11,663 bases of DNA from an uncultured Lachnospiraceae bacterium. GTDB lineage: Bacteria; Bacillota; Clostridia; Lachnospirales; Lachnospiraceae. Of this stretch, positions 1-5,991 are shown piece by piece. Position numbers and translations under genes: made by a program. The notes under the pieces were generated by a model. That model was not told where the DNA came from, searched no databases, and saw only the letters and a list, made by a program, of their open reading frames with translations. The stretch covers positions 1 to 11,663 of the forward strand of contig CAMTBF010000062.1 in the NCBI GenBank assembly GCA_947068385.1, in the 5' to 3' direction. Within the stretch, counting starts at the first letter, position 1. Every line of letters starts with the position of its first letter.

Positions 1-53
1 AGAGCGTCGCATTGGTAGTGCGGAGGTCACGGGTCCGATTCCCGTCAGCAGCT
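1..53 (+). tRNA. tRNA-Thr(GGU), 3' portion; 5' end lies outside the window
   Basis: The sequence folds as the 3' two-thirds of a tRNA. The anticodon stem is 7-11 paired with 19-23 (one T-G pair), the loop 12-18 reads TTGGTAG with anticodon GGT (14-16), the variable loop is 24-28, the T stem is 29-33 with 41-45, and the 3' acceptor strand is 46-52 with T53 as discriminator. The 5' acceptor strand and most of the D arm are cut off by the window edge. CCA is not encoded. The T loop reads TCCGATT, so position 55 is C where nearly all tRNAs have U (pseudouridine). It is the only plus-strand gene and converges on the MATE operon. The anticodon assignment is secure; whether the tRNA is fully functional is less so because of C55. 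Confidence 0.85.
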
Positions 54-70
54 TCTGAAAGCCCTTAATC

Positions 71-107
71 AAAAACCAATCAAAGCAAGTTTGATTGGTT
101 TTTATTT
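71..107. terminator. Bidirectional intrinsic terminator
   Basis: A perfect 14-bp inverted repeat (71-84 with 90-103) encloses the 5-nt loop GCAAG. The outer five pairs are A/T, giving a T run after the hairpin on either strand. On the plus strand it ends the tRNA-Thr transcript 18 nt after the mature 3' end. On the minus strand it is the only terminator seen after the MATE gene, which stops at 192. The region between, 108-191, shows no other clear feature. Confidence 0.85.
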
Positions 108-191
108 TGCTCGGAATCCCGGGCTTATATTCAGTTGTAGGACTCTGTATTTTCGCGAAACCCAGCAGCCCTTTGGCAAGGTGTAAAGCCT

Positions 192-1565
192 TTATTCGGT
201 TGGCAATTCCATACCTGGGACGCTCTCCCGCTTCAGCTTCCGATATAACGTGAAATACATCGTAATGAAGCAGGCCAGCCCGCCGATGCAGTTGGAGATG
301 GGCTCCGCCCAGAACACGCCGTCCACGCCCATCCCCAGCCTGGGCAGGAGCATGGTCAGCGGCGCCACGATCACGGCCTTGCGCAGCAGGGAAAAGAAAA
401 TCGCCTGCCGGGAATACCCCAATGCGGTGAAGGCCGACTGGCCGGTGAACTGGAAGGCCATGAAGAAGAATCCGAAAAAGTACAGCTTCAGCGCGCCGGT
501 CCCCGCCTCCAGCATGGCGGCGTCCTCCGTGAACACCGATAGCAGCAGATGGGGGCACTGTATCACCACCAGCCAGGCCAACAGGGTATACAGGATGCCC
601 ATGCAGGCCGTGAAGCGGATCCCCTGGCAGACCCGGTCGTACCGCTTCGCCCCGTAATTGTACCCCAGCACCGGCTGGGAGCCGCTGGTCAGCCCGTTCA
701 CCGGCAGCGACAGAATCTCCCGCACGGAATTGATGACCGTCATGATGCCCACGTACAGATCCCCGCCGTATATCTTCAATGTGGCGTTGCACACCACCTG
801 CACAAGGCAGTTCGTCCCCTGCATGATGAAGCCCGACATGCCGAGGGCGGCGATCTCCCGGGCCAGCTTCCAGTCCACGGGAAGGTTCTTCTTCCGGATA
901 TGCAGCCCTGCCTTTTTGCCGGTCAGGAAGCGCAGCACCCAGACGCAGGATACGATTTGGCTCAAAATCGTGGCAAGGGCCGCTCCACCCACGCCCATAT
1001 CCAGCACGAAGATGAACACGGGATCCAGAATCAGGTTCAGGACCGCGCCGATCAGCGTGGTCATCATGCCTGTCTTCGGAAAGCCCTGGGCATTGATGAA
1101 GCCGTTGAGCCCCGTGGAGAGCATGGCAAAGGGCGTCCCCAGCAGGTAGATGCGCAGGTACGCGTCCGCGTACACATAGGAGGCGTCGCTGGCCCCGAAC
1201 AGATAGAGCACCGGCCTGCGCAGCAGGTAGCAGAACAGGAACATGACCACAGAACAGCCAACCAGCAGCGCGCAGGTATTTCCCAGTATCCTCTCCGCGC
1301 GCTCCTCCTCCCCTGCCCCCCTGGCTATGGAAAACAGGGGCGTCCCTCCCGTGCCGAACAGGTAGGTGAACGCCGCGATCAGCGTGGTCAGCGGAAACGC
1401 CAGCCCGATGCCGGTCAGCGCCATGCTGTCCGCTCCCGGCAGATGCCCGATATAGACACGGTCCACCACATTGTACAAAAGCAGCACCATCTGTGCCAGC
1501 ATCAGGGGAATGGCCTGGGATATGATATTCCGCCAGACCTTCCCCTTTGAAAAGTCATTCGACAT
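192..1565 (-). CDS. MATE family multidrug/organic cation efflux transporter, MepA-like
   Basis: This 457-residue protein has the length and the twelve-helix hydrophobic pattern of MATE (NorM/MepA/DinF) transporters, which export cationic drugs or metabolites across the cytoplasmic membrane using a Na+ or H+ gradient. Visible family features are the first-helix stretch with NVVDRVYIG, the LNLILDPVFIF block after about residue 170 and the second-half GSQPVLGYNYGA block near residue 300, which resemble MepA and CdeA of Firmicutes. The chosen ATG follows GAGGAG at 1571-1576 with a 5-nt spacer. The upstream dehydrogenase stops only 21 nt away, so the gene is probably the last one of the operon starting at the 3712-3740 promoter. 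Its substrate is unknown. The context would fit export of a metabolite of the sugar pathway, but MATE genes often sit in unrelated operons. The family call is firm and the substrate is not. Confidence 0.93.
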   Translation of the reverse strand: MSNDFSKGKVWRNIISQAIPLMLAQMVLLLYNVVDRVYIGHLPGADSMALTGIGLAFPLTTLIAAFTYLFGTGGTPLFSIARGAGEEERAERILGNTCALLVGCSVVMFLFCYLLRRPVLYLFGASDASYVYADAYLRIYLLGTPFAMLSTGLNGFINAQGFPKTGMMTTLIGAVLNLILDPVFIFVLDMGVGGAALATILSQIVSCVWVLRFLTGKKAGLHIRKKNLPVDWKLAREIAALGMSGFIMQGTNCLVQVVCNATLKIYGGDLYVGIMTVINSVREILSLPVNGLTSGSQPVLGYNYGAKRYDRVCQGIRFTACMGILYTLLAWLVVIQCPHLLLSVFTEDAAMLEAGTGALKLYFFGFFFMAFQFTGQSAFTALGYSRQAIFFSLLRKAVIVAPLTMLLPRLGMGVDGVFWAEPISNCIGGLACFITMYFTLYRKLKRESVPGMELPTE

Positions 1566-1586
1566 GGCCCCTCCTCACATGTCCCT

Positions 1587-2747
1587 TCAATATGTCTTGC
1601 TGTTGTCCACGATTACCTGGGATTCCTTCTTCACGACAGTGGATCTGCTGATCTTCTCCTGGAGCATTTCGTAGAACCGCTCATCCGGGAACTGTTTCAC
1701 GTCAACCGTCTCCCCTGTCCATGCGCTCAGATGGATGGCATTGGAGATGGTCAGCCCGAAAATGCCCTCCTCCCCCGGTGCCAGAAGCTGTGTGCCGTTC
1801 AACACGGCAGCGGCGAAATTGCTCAGGATCCCCACATGCTGGGGCCCGCCGGAAAAGTCTGCCGGAATATTGCATTCCCAGCACTCCGGGGTTCCGAAGG
1901 GAGCCGTGTTCACCCGGTTGTGCTCCCGCTCCGATATGACGTTGCGATGGAAGACGATTCTGTTGTGCTCCACCACCACCTTGCCCATGTCGCAGGCGAT
2001 CTCCAGGCGGTTGGTGCCCGGCGCCTCCCCGGTGGAGGTGATGTATTCCCCGGTGGTCCCATTGTCATACTCGAAGAACGCCATCACATCGTCTTCCACC
2101 TCGATGTCATAATACTTGCCGAAGCTGGCCTTGGCGAATATCCTGTCCGGCATGCCGAACATCCACTGCCAGAGATCCAGCTGGTGGGGGTTCTGGTTGA
2201 TCAGCGCACCGCCGCCCTCCGTCTTCCAGGTGGAGCGCCATGTGCTGCTGTCGTGGTAAGCCTGGGGGCGGTACCAGTCCGTGATGATCCATGTGATCCT
2301 CTTGATATGGCCCAGCTCCCCCTTCTGCACCATCTCCCGCAGCTTCTGGTACACGGGGTTGGTCCGCTGGTTGTACATGATGCCGAATTTCCTGTGGGAC
2401 TGCGCCGCGGCGGCGTTCATCTCCTTTACCTGCTTCGTATAGACCCCTGCCGGCTTCTCCGTGATGACGTGCAGGCCATGGCGGAATGCCTCTATGGCAA
2501 GGGGCGGGTGGAAATAATGGGGCGTGGCGATGATGACCGCATCGCACAGACCGCTGCGGTACAGCTCCTGCGCATCGCCGAATACAGGGATTTCAGGATA
2601 CGCCTGCCTCGCCGCCTCACATCTGGCCGGGGCGGAGTCGCAGATCGCCCCCAGCTCCATGCCCGGCACCCTTCCTTCCGCCACGCTTTTCACATGTCCG
2701 GTTCCCATGTTCCCAAAACCGATTACGCCTAATCTCACCTTTTCCAT
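1587..2747 (-). CDS. Gfo/Idh/MocA family NAD(P)-dependent oxidoreductase
   Basis: This 386-residue cytoplasmic dehydrogenase belongs to the glucose-fructose oxidoreductase/inositol dehydrogenase family. The N-terminal Rossmann fold starts with VRLGVIGFGNMG (glycine motif at residues 10-15). The family EKP motif is at 97-99, where the lysine binds the cofactor and substrate. The C-terminal domain carries WKTEGGGALINQNPHQLD (about 174-191), with H188 in the place of the usual catalytic histidine. Family members oxidise or reduce a hydroxyl of sugars, inositols or sugar acids; the substrate cannot be named here. The gene follows the TIM-barrel gene by 14 nt, and its AGGAGGAG ribosome binding site overlaps that gene's TAG stop, so the two are translationally coupled. 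Such dehydrogenase/TIM-barrel pairs are common in inositol and rare-sugar or glycoside catabolism, where one enzyme makes a keto intermediate and the other isomerises or cleaves it. That role is inferred. Confidence 0.93.
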   Translation of the reverse strand: MEKVRLGVIGFGNMGTGHVKSVAEGRVPGMELGAICDSAPARCEAARQAYPEIPVFGDAQELYRSGLCDAVIIATPHYFHPPLAIEAFRHGLHVITEKPAGVYTKQVKEMNAAAAQSHRKFGIMYNQRTNPVYQKLREMVQKGELGHIKRITWIITDWYRPQAYHDSSTWRSTWKTEGGGALINQNPHQLDLWQWMFGMPDRIFAKASFGKYYDIEVEDDVMAFFEYDNGTTGEYITSTGEAPGTNRLEIACDMGKVVVEHNRIVFHRNVISEREHNRVNTAPFGTPECWECNIPADFSGGPQHVGILSNFAAAVLNGTQLLAPGEEGIFGLTISNAIHLSAWTGETVDVKQFPDERFYEMLQEKISRSTVVKKESQVIVDNSKTY

Positions 2748-2755
2748 CAGTACAG

Positions 2756-2763
2756 CTCCTCCT
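2756..2763 (-). promoter_or_regulatory. Ribosome binding site of the dehydrogenase, overlapping the previous stop codon
   Basis: The minus strand reads TAGGAGGAG, where TAG is the stop of the TIM-barrel gene (2762-2764) and AGGAGGAG is an ideal Shine-Dalgarno for the ATG at 2745-2747. The overlap ties translation of the second gene to termination of the first and fixes its start codon. Confidence 0.85.
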
Positions 2764-3655
2764 ACCTGATTATTTTATCCACAATCTCTTCCAGCGCCCG
2801 GTACGCCAGCGTAAATGTGCCCTCTCCGCCCTGGGGGAGGTTCTGCATCTTGTCATCCAGCTCCAGCGCGGCCAGCCCCGAAAAGCTGCCCAGATGGGGC
2901 TCCAGGCTCAGATATCCCTCGTACCCGCTGTCCAAAAGGGCTTTCAGGATATGCTCCACATTGCCGTCACCGGCCCCGGCCGGTACTACGCTTCCGTCTT
3001 CCATCCGTGCGTCCTTGATGTGCACATAGGCAATGAAGCTCCGCAGAGCCTCATAGGCTTCCCTGGTATCCTGGCCGCACTGCACGAAGTTGGCCGGGTC
3101 GAACACTGCCTGAAAATGCCCGCAGCCCAGTTCCCTCATCAGATCCGCGCAGCGCTCCACGGTATCTCCGTAGATGCCCTTCTCGTTCTCGTGGAGCAGC
3201 ACCACGCCCCGCTCCCTGGCATACGCCGTCATCCTGCCCAGGCGGTCGATCACCTCCGCGCGCTCCGCGGCAGTCCATTCATGGGCGGCTCCATCGCCCT
3301 CCCCTGCCGCGGCATCAGGCTTTTCAGGGGGATAGAAGCTGAACAGCCTGATATATCCGGCATCCAGCCTTTCCGCGATGTCCACCACCCGCCGGAACTT
3401 CTCAAAGTGCGCCTGGAAGTCCTCGTCCAGCCTTATCTTCCCGATGGGGGAGCCGATGGAGGACGCCCTGATCCCGCAGCGCTCCATCTTCTCCTTCAGC
3501 GCGGCCACCTCTCCGTCAGAAAGCTCCGCAATGTTCTTCCCGTCGATTCCCCTGGGTTCAAAGTACCTGATATCCAGCTTGTTCAGCACCCGGAACTGGG
3601 TATCCACATCCTCCGCGATCTCGTCCGCGAAGCCCGTGATCTTGTCATATCTCAT
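2762..3655 (-). CDS. Sugar phosphate isomerase/epimerase-like TIM-barrel protein (xylose isomerase-like, AP_endonuc_2 fold)
   Basis: This 297-residue protein matches the xylose-isomerase-like TIM-barrel family that includes IolE, hydroxypyruvate isomerase and D-tagatose/psicose epimerases. The expected divalent-metal ligands can be placed by pattern: E156 in LLHENEKG, D186 in FDPANF, H212 in YVHIKD and E252 in LSLEPH. The length is usual for the family. It is cytoplasmic, with no signal peptide. The ATG is preceded by AGGAGG (3667-3672) with an 11-nt spacer. It is the first gene of an operon with a Gfo/Idh dehydrogenase and a MATE transporter, driven by the sigma-A promoter at 3712-3740. Pairing with a Gfo/Idh enzyme suggests a keto-sugar or keto-inositol epimerase, dehydratase or lyase step. 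The exact reaction is not decidable from the sequence. Confidence 0.9.
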   Translation of the reverse strand: MRYDKITGFADEIAEDVDTQFRVLNKLDIRYFEPRGIDGKNIAELSDGEVAALKEKMERCGIRASSIGSPIGKIRLDEDFQAHFEKFRRVVDIAERLDAGYIRLFSFYPPEKPDAAAGEGDGAAHEWTAAERAEVIDRLGRMTAYARERGVVLLHENEKGIYGDTVERCADLMRELGCGHFQAVFDPANFVQCGQDTREAYEALRSFIAYVHIKDARMEDGSVVPAGAGDGNVEHILKALLDSGYEGYLSLEPHLGSFSGLAALELDDKMQNLPQGGEGTFTLAYRALEEIVDKIIR

Positions 3656-3711
3656 CCGGCCCTGCCCCTCCTTTATCCTGACGGCGCTATGTCCGCCGTC
3701 CCTGTATTTCT

Positions 3712-3740
3712 ATTTTAGCACAGTCCGATCCCCATGTCAC
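3712..3740 (-). promoter_or_regulatory. Sigma-A promoter with extended -10 for the TIM-barrel/dehydrogenase/MATE operon
   Basis: On the minus strand the -35 is GTGACA (3735-3740, five of six to consensus), followed by a spacer of exactly 17 nt and the -10 TAAAAT (3712-3717, five of six). TGC directly precedes the -10, giving the extended TGn element. Transcription should start near 3705, giving a leader of about 50 nt before the ATG at 3655. The promoter lies entirely in the gap after the adenosine deaminase stop at 3756. No operator palindrome was recognised. Confidence 0.75.
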
Positions 3741-3755
3741 TTCCCTTTTGCCGCT

Positions 3756-4766
3756 TCAGCGCCCTCCGGCGCGCAGCCACTGCGGGAACTCCCTCTCTAT
3801 CCGCCCCTTCAGGGCCGTCCGCTGCCCTTCCGTGACGAAGGCGGCGTCCGCCGCGTTGATTGCCAGCCCCTTCAGCGCCTCCACGCCAAGCCCGAACCGT
3901 TCCTGCAGCAGCAGGTACTCCCTCTTCAGGCTGGTGCCGGATACGGTCATGTTGTCCGTATTGACGGTGGCGCGGATCCCCCTGCCCAGGAACCTCTCCA
4001 ACGGATATTCCTCCGGCGAGCCTACCGCCCTTGTCTGGAGGTTGCTGGAGTAGCACAGCTCTAAGAAAATGCCCCTGTCCCGGAGGATTTCCATCACTCC
4101 CTCGTCCGACGCCGCATGGATCCCATGTCCGATGCGGACAGCGCCCAGCTCCAGGGCCGTCCTGACGCTGTCCGCCCCTGCGGCCTCGCCTGCATGGATG
4201 ACCAGGGGGATTTCCCGTTCCATGGCCCTGTGGAAGACATCGGAGAACCTGTCCGTGGGATAGGCGGCCTCGTTCCCCGCCAGATCCAGGGCACAGACGC
4301 CCCTCCCCAGGAAGCGCTCCGCCACGGCCACCGTCTCCATGTTCTCCGCCCTGCCTCGCTCCCCGCGCATGCAGCACAGGATCAATCCGGCCGACAGCCT
4401 AAAATCCCTGATTCCCCGCCGGAGCCCTGACGCTGCCGCACTGACGGCCTCCTCCTGGGTCATCCCCTTCTCCAGATGGAGCTGCGGGGCGAACCGGATC
4501 TCCGCATGGCACAGCCCCTGCCCGTCCAGTCTCTCCAGGAGCCGATAGACGGCAAATTCCATGCTCTCCCCGGTCTGCAGCACCCGAAGGGGCAGCTGGA
4601 ATTTCTCCAGATATTCCCCCAGGTTCCTGCAGTCCGGCTCCACGGACAGGAGGCTGCGCAGTTCCTCCTCGCCCACCTGTGGAAGCGCGGCCTCCGACAG
4701 CTCCGCCAGGCGCGGCATATCCCCTGGGTCTATGGATCCGTCCAGATGTAGATGCAAATCGATCAT
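3756..4766 (-). CDS. add: Adenosine deaminase
   Basis: This 336-residue protein deaminates adenosine or deoxyadenosine to inosine or deoxyinosine in cytoplasmic purine salvage. The zinc-site histidines H5 and H7 lie in HLHLDGS at the very N terminus. HAGE (191-194) supplies the third zinc histidine and the catalytic glutamate. GHG is at 213-215, and D271 in VNTDN is the last zinc ligand. The residue after D271 is Asn (N272), where E. coli and mammalian enzymes have a second Asp; from memory NTDN also occurs in actinobacterial and some clostridial enzymes, so activity is likely but specificity may differ. The frame stays open far upstream, but the start is fixed by the HxH motif at residues 5-7 and by GGAGG at 4776-4780, nine nt before the ATG. 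It sits between a terminator and the next operon's promoter, so it is probably monocistronic. Adenine deaminase-type relatives are a less likely alternative. Confidence 0.9.
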   Translation of the reverse strand: MIDLHLHLDGSIDPGDMPRLAELSEAALPQVGEEELRSLLSVEPDCRNLGEYLEKFQLPLRVLQTGESMEFAVYRLLERLDGQGLCHAEIRFAPQLHLEKGMTQEEAVSAAASGLRRGIRDFRLSAGLILCCMRGERGRAENMETVAVAERFLGRGVCALDLAGNEAAYPTDRFSDVFHRAMEREIPLVIHAGEAAGADSVRTALELGAVRIGHGIHAASDEGVMEILRDRGIFLELCYSSNLQTRAVGSPEEYPLERFLGRGIRATVNTDNMTVSGTSLKREYLLLQERFGLGVEALKGLAINAADAAFVTEGQRTALKGRIEREFPQWLRAGGR

Positions 4767-4775
4767 TTTCCCTCT

Positions 4776-4780
4776 CCTCC
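4776..4780 (-). promoter_or_regulatory. add: Ribosome binding site that decides the adenosine deaminase start
   Basis: GGAGG followed by AGAGGGAAA lies just before the ATG at 4764-4766. It selects this internal ATG over the long open frame reaching back into the neighbouring coiled-coil gene. No convincing -35/-10 pair was found in 4767-4842, so the promoter of this gene is not identified. Confidence 0.7.
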
Positions 4781-4842
4781 CGTCATATGTCTCATGAATG
4801 CCGTGTTCTCCGGAATCCATGGCCGCTGTCATCGTCTCTATG

Positions 4843-4878
4843 AAAAATGCCACGAGAACCGTCCTCCCCATGGCATTT
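4843..4878 (-). terminator. Intrinsic terminator after the coiled-coil gene pair
   Basis: On the minus strand AAATGCCA pairs with TGGCATTT (4871-4878 with 4845-4852), and the stem can be extended inward with further G-C and G-T pairs to a loop of about six bases. The descending arm runs into five T's (4843-4847). It begins about 10 nt after the stop codon of the gene ending at 4889 and separates that gene from adenosine deaminase. Confidence 0.7.
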
Positions 4879-4888
4879 CCGTCTTTCT

Positions 4889-5872
4889 TTATACGTTGGT
4901 GTCCACCTTCGCGCCCTTGATGTCCTCCGCCACCAGGTTCATCTTGCTGACCAGGTTCTGGATCTCCTGCTGCATCTCCGTCTGGGCGTTCTTCAGGTCG
5001 GACAGCTCCTCCAGGGGCATATCCTTCATGAGCTCCTCCATCTCGTCCTCCCGGTCTTTCCGCTCCTCCAGAATCTCCTCCTGCTCCTCTTTCTTCTCCT
5101 CGATGGCCTCGGCTTCCTCTTCCCTCTTCTCCTGCTCCTGGTCGATATGCTCCTTGGACTCCTCCACAATCATGCCAATGGCCTCGTCCCGGGCGGCTTC
5201 CATGACCTGCTGGGCCTGCTTCTGAGCCTGCAGCATGGGGGCTTTCTTCAGGCGCTCCAGACGGATGCCCCGGATGACGGCATTCTCCTTCTCGATGTCC
5301 CGCCCTGTGAAAAAGACGGTCTTCTGATGGATCAGCGCCTCTTCGTTCACCTCCAGCTGGACCTTCTGGTACTCCGTGATCCCCTTGTCCTTGATTTCGG
5401 CCAGCTTGGTCTCTTCCTCCTCCGTCAGCTGGATGCCCGTCCAACGCTGCTGGGAGGCCTGCTCCTTTTTCAGAAGCTCCAGGTCCTGCTGCTCCTGGCT
5501 GTCGGGTTCTATCTCATAATAGGCCATCCATTCATCGCTCTTCGCCTCCAGCGCCCGCAGGCGGTCCTTGGCGTCCTTGTAGGTGGAGCGCAGTTCCCTC
5601 AGACGGTCCCTGCTCTGCTGGATCTGCCCGTCGATCTTCCTGTCGCCGTCCCAGGTATCGCCCACAATCTTCATGGCCCGCTCCTGGGCCTGGGCCCGGC
5701 GCTGCTGCAGCCTGTCCCGCAGAGGGGATTCCGGCAGGAGGTTCCCGGCGTAGATGGTCGTGCCCTTTCCCCGGGAATCTTGTGATATCTGATCCTCCTT
5801 CGCTTTCCCCGCTGCCTGAGCGTTGCCGGCAGTGTCGCCTGTGAAAATCGTGATGTTGTTCTGTATGTTCAT
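4889..5872 (-). CDS. Uncharacterised charged coiled-coil protein (paralog B of a tandem pair)
   Basis: I do not recognise a named family for this 327-residue protein. It has no signal peptide, no transmembrane segment, no cysteine and very high Glu/Lys/Arg/Gln content, so it should be soluble and largely helical. It aligns end to end with its upstream neighbour (5992-6951). The shared blocks are QNNIT(I/V)F(T/S)GDT at residues 3-14, YAGN(L/F)L near 41, RAMKIVGD near 65-72, LTEEE near 149, KGITEY or NGITEY near 163, an acidic coiled coil of KREE/EEQEEILE-type units at about 235-285, and the last residues EDIKGA(K/Q)VD(T/L)NV. Residues 15-40 and 110-145 are the most divergent. The ATG follows AAGGGGG (5879-5885) with a 6-nt spacer, a weaker site than in the other genes. 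It probably shares the sigma-D-type promoter upstream of paralog A. A structural, scaffold or secreted-substrate role in motility is possible but unproven. Confidence 0.85.
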   Translation of the reverse strand: MNIQNNITIFTGDTAGNAQAAGKAKEDQISQDSRGKGTTIYAGNLLPESPLRDRLQQRRAQAQERAMKIVGDTWDGDRKIDGQIQQSRDRLRELRSTYKDAKDRLRALEAKSDEWMAYYEIEPDSQEQQDLELLKKEQASQQRWTGIQLTEEEETKLAEIKDKGITEYQKVQLEVNEEALIHQKTVFFTGRDIEKENAVIRGIRLERLKKAPMLQAQKQAQQVMEAARDEAIGMIVEESKEHIDQEQEKREEEAEAIEEKKEEQEEILEERKDREDEMEELMKDMPLEELSDLKNAQTEMQQEIQNLVSKMNLVAEDIKGAKVDTNV

Positions 5873-5878
5873 GTCTTG

Positions 5879-5885
5879 CCCCCTT
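5879..5885 (-). promoter_or_regulatory. Weak ribosome binding site of paralog B
   Basis: AAGGGGG, one mismatch from AAGGAGG, lies 6 nt before the ATG at 5870-5872. All other genes here have GGAGG-type sites, so paralog B may be translated less than paralog A. Confidence 0.5.
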
Positions 5886-5942
5886 AGCTCCCATTCTGTC
5901 GCATCCGACTTCAGAGTCTATCTTCGCGTCCTATGGAGACCG

Positions 5943-5980
5943 GCTGCGCCGCGCTTGTATGGTGCCGGATTCTGCGCAGC
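5943..5980. repeat. Inverted repeat in the gap between the two paralogs
   Basis: GCTGCGC (5943-5949) and GCGCAGC (5974-5980) form a 7-bp stem with a 24-nt loop. It starts 12 nt after the stop of paralog A. There is no T run, so it is not a typical intrinsic terminator. It might be an mRNA stability or partial termination element. The rest of the 119-nt gap shows no convincing promoter. Confidence 0.35.
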
Positions 5981-5991
5981 ATGGTTTTCGC

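Noticed and set aside
549..1550. Long plus-strand open frame antisense to the MATE gene
   Set aside because: Its composition is rich in His/Gln/Arg/Gly/Pro as expected from reading a GC-rich coding strand backwards. It has no domain pattern, and the minus-strand MATE protein is unmistakable.
1731..2732. Plus-strand open frame of 333 codons opposite the dehydrogenase
   Set aside because: It is an antisense shadow of a clear Gfo/Idh gene, with no ribosome binding site and no recognisable protein features.
4767..4842. Promoter for adenosine deaminase
   Set aside because: ATGACA resembles a -35, but no acceptable -10 lies 16-18 nt downstream. Other pairs match too poorly to report.
4767..5444. 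N-terminal extension of adenosine deaminase into the coiled-coil gene
   Set aside because: The frame is open but has low-complexity Gly/Arg content, runs through a terminator hairpin and overlaps paralog B. The HLHLDGS motif and Shine-Dalgarno place the start at 4766.
4847..5785. Leucine-rich plus-strand open frame opposite paralog B
   Set aside because: The Leu-rich look comes from reading GAG/CAG codons of the coiled coil on the opposite strand (CTC/CTG). It is not a leucine-rich repeat or membrane protein.
5873..5991. Second sigma-D promoter before paralog B
   Set aside because: The best candidate, GAAGATAG, matches GCCGATAT at only five positions and has no TAAA-like box at the right distance.
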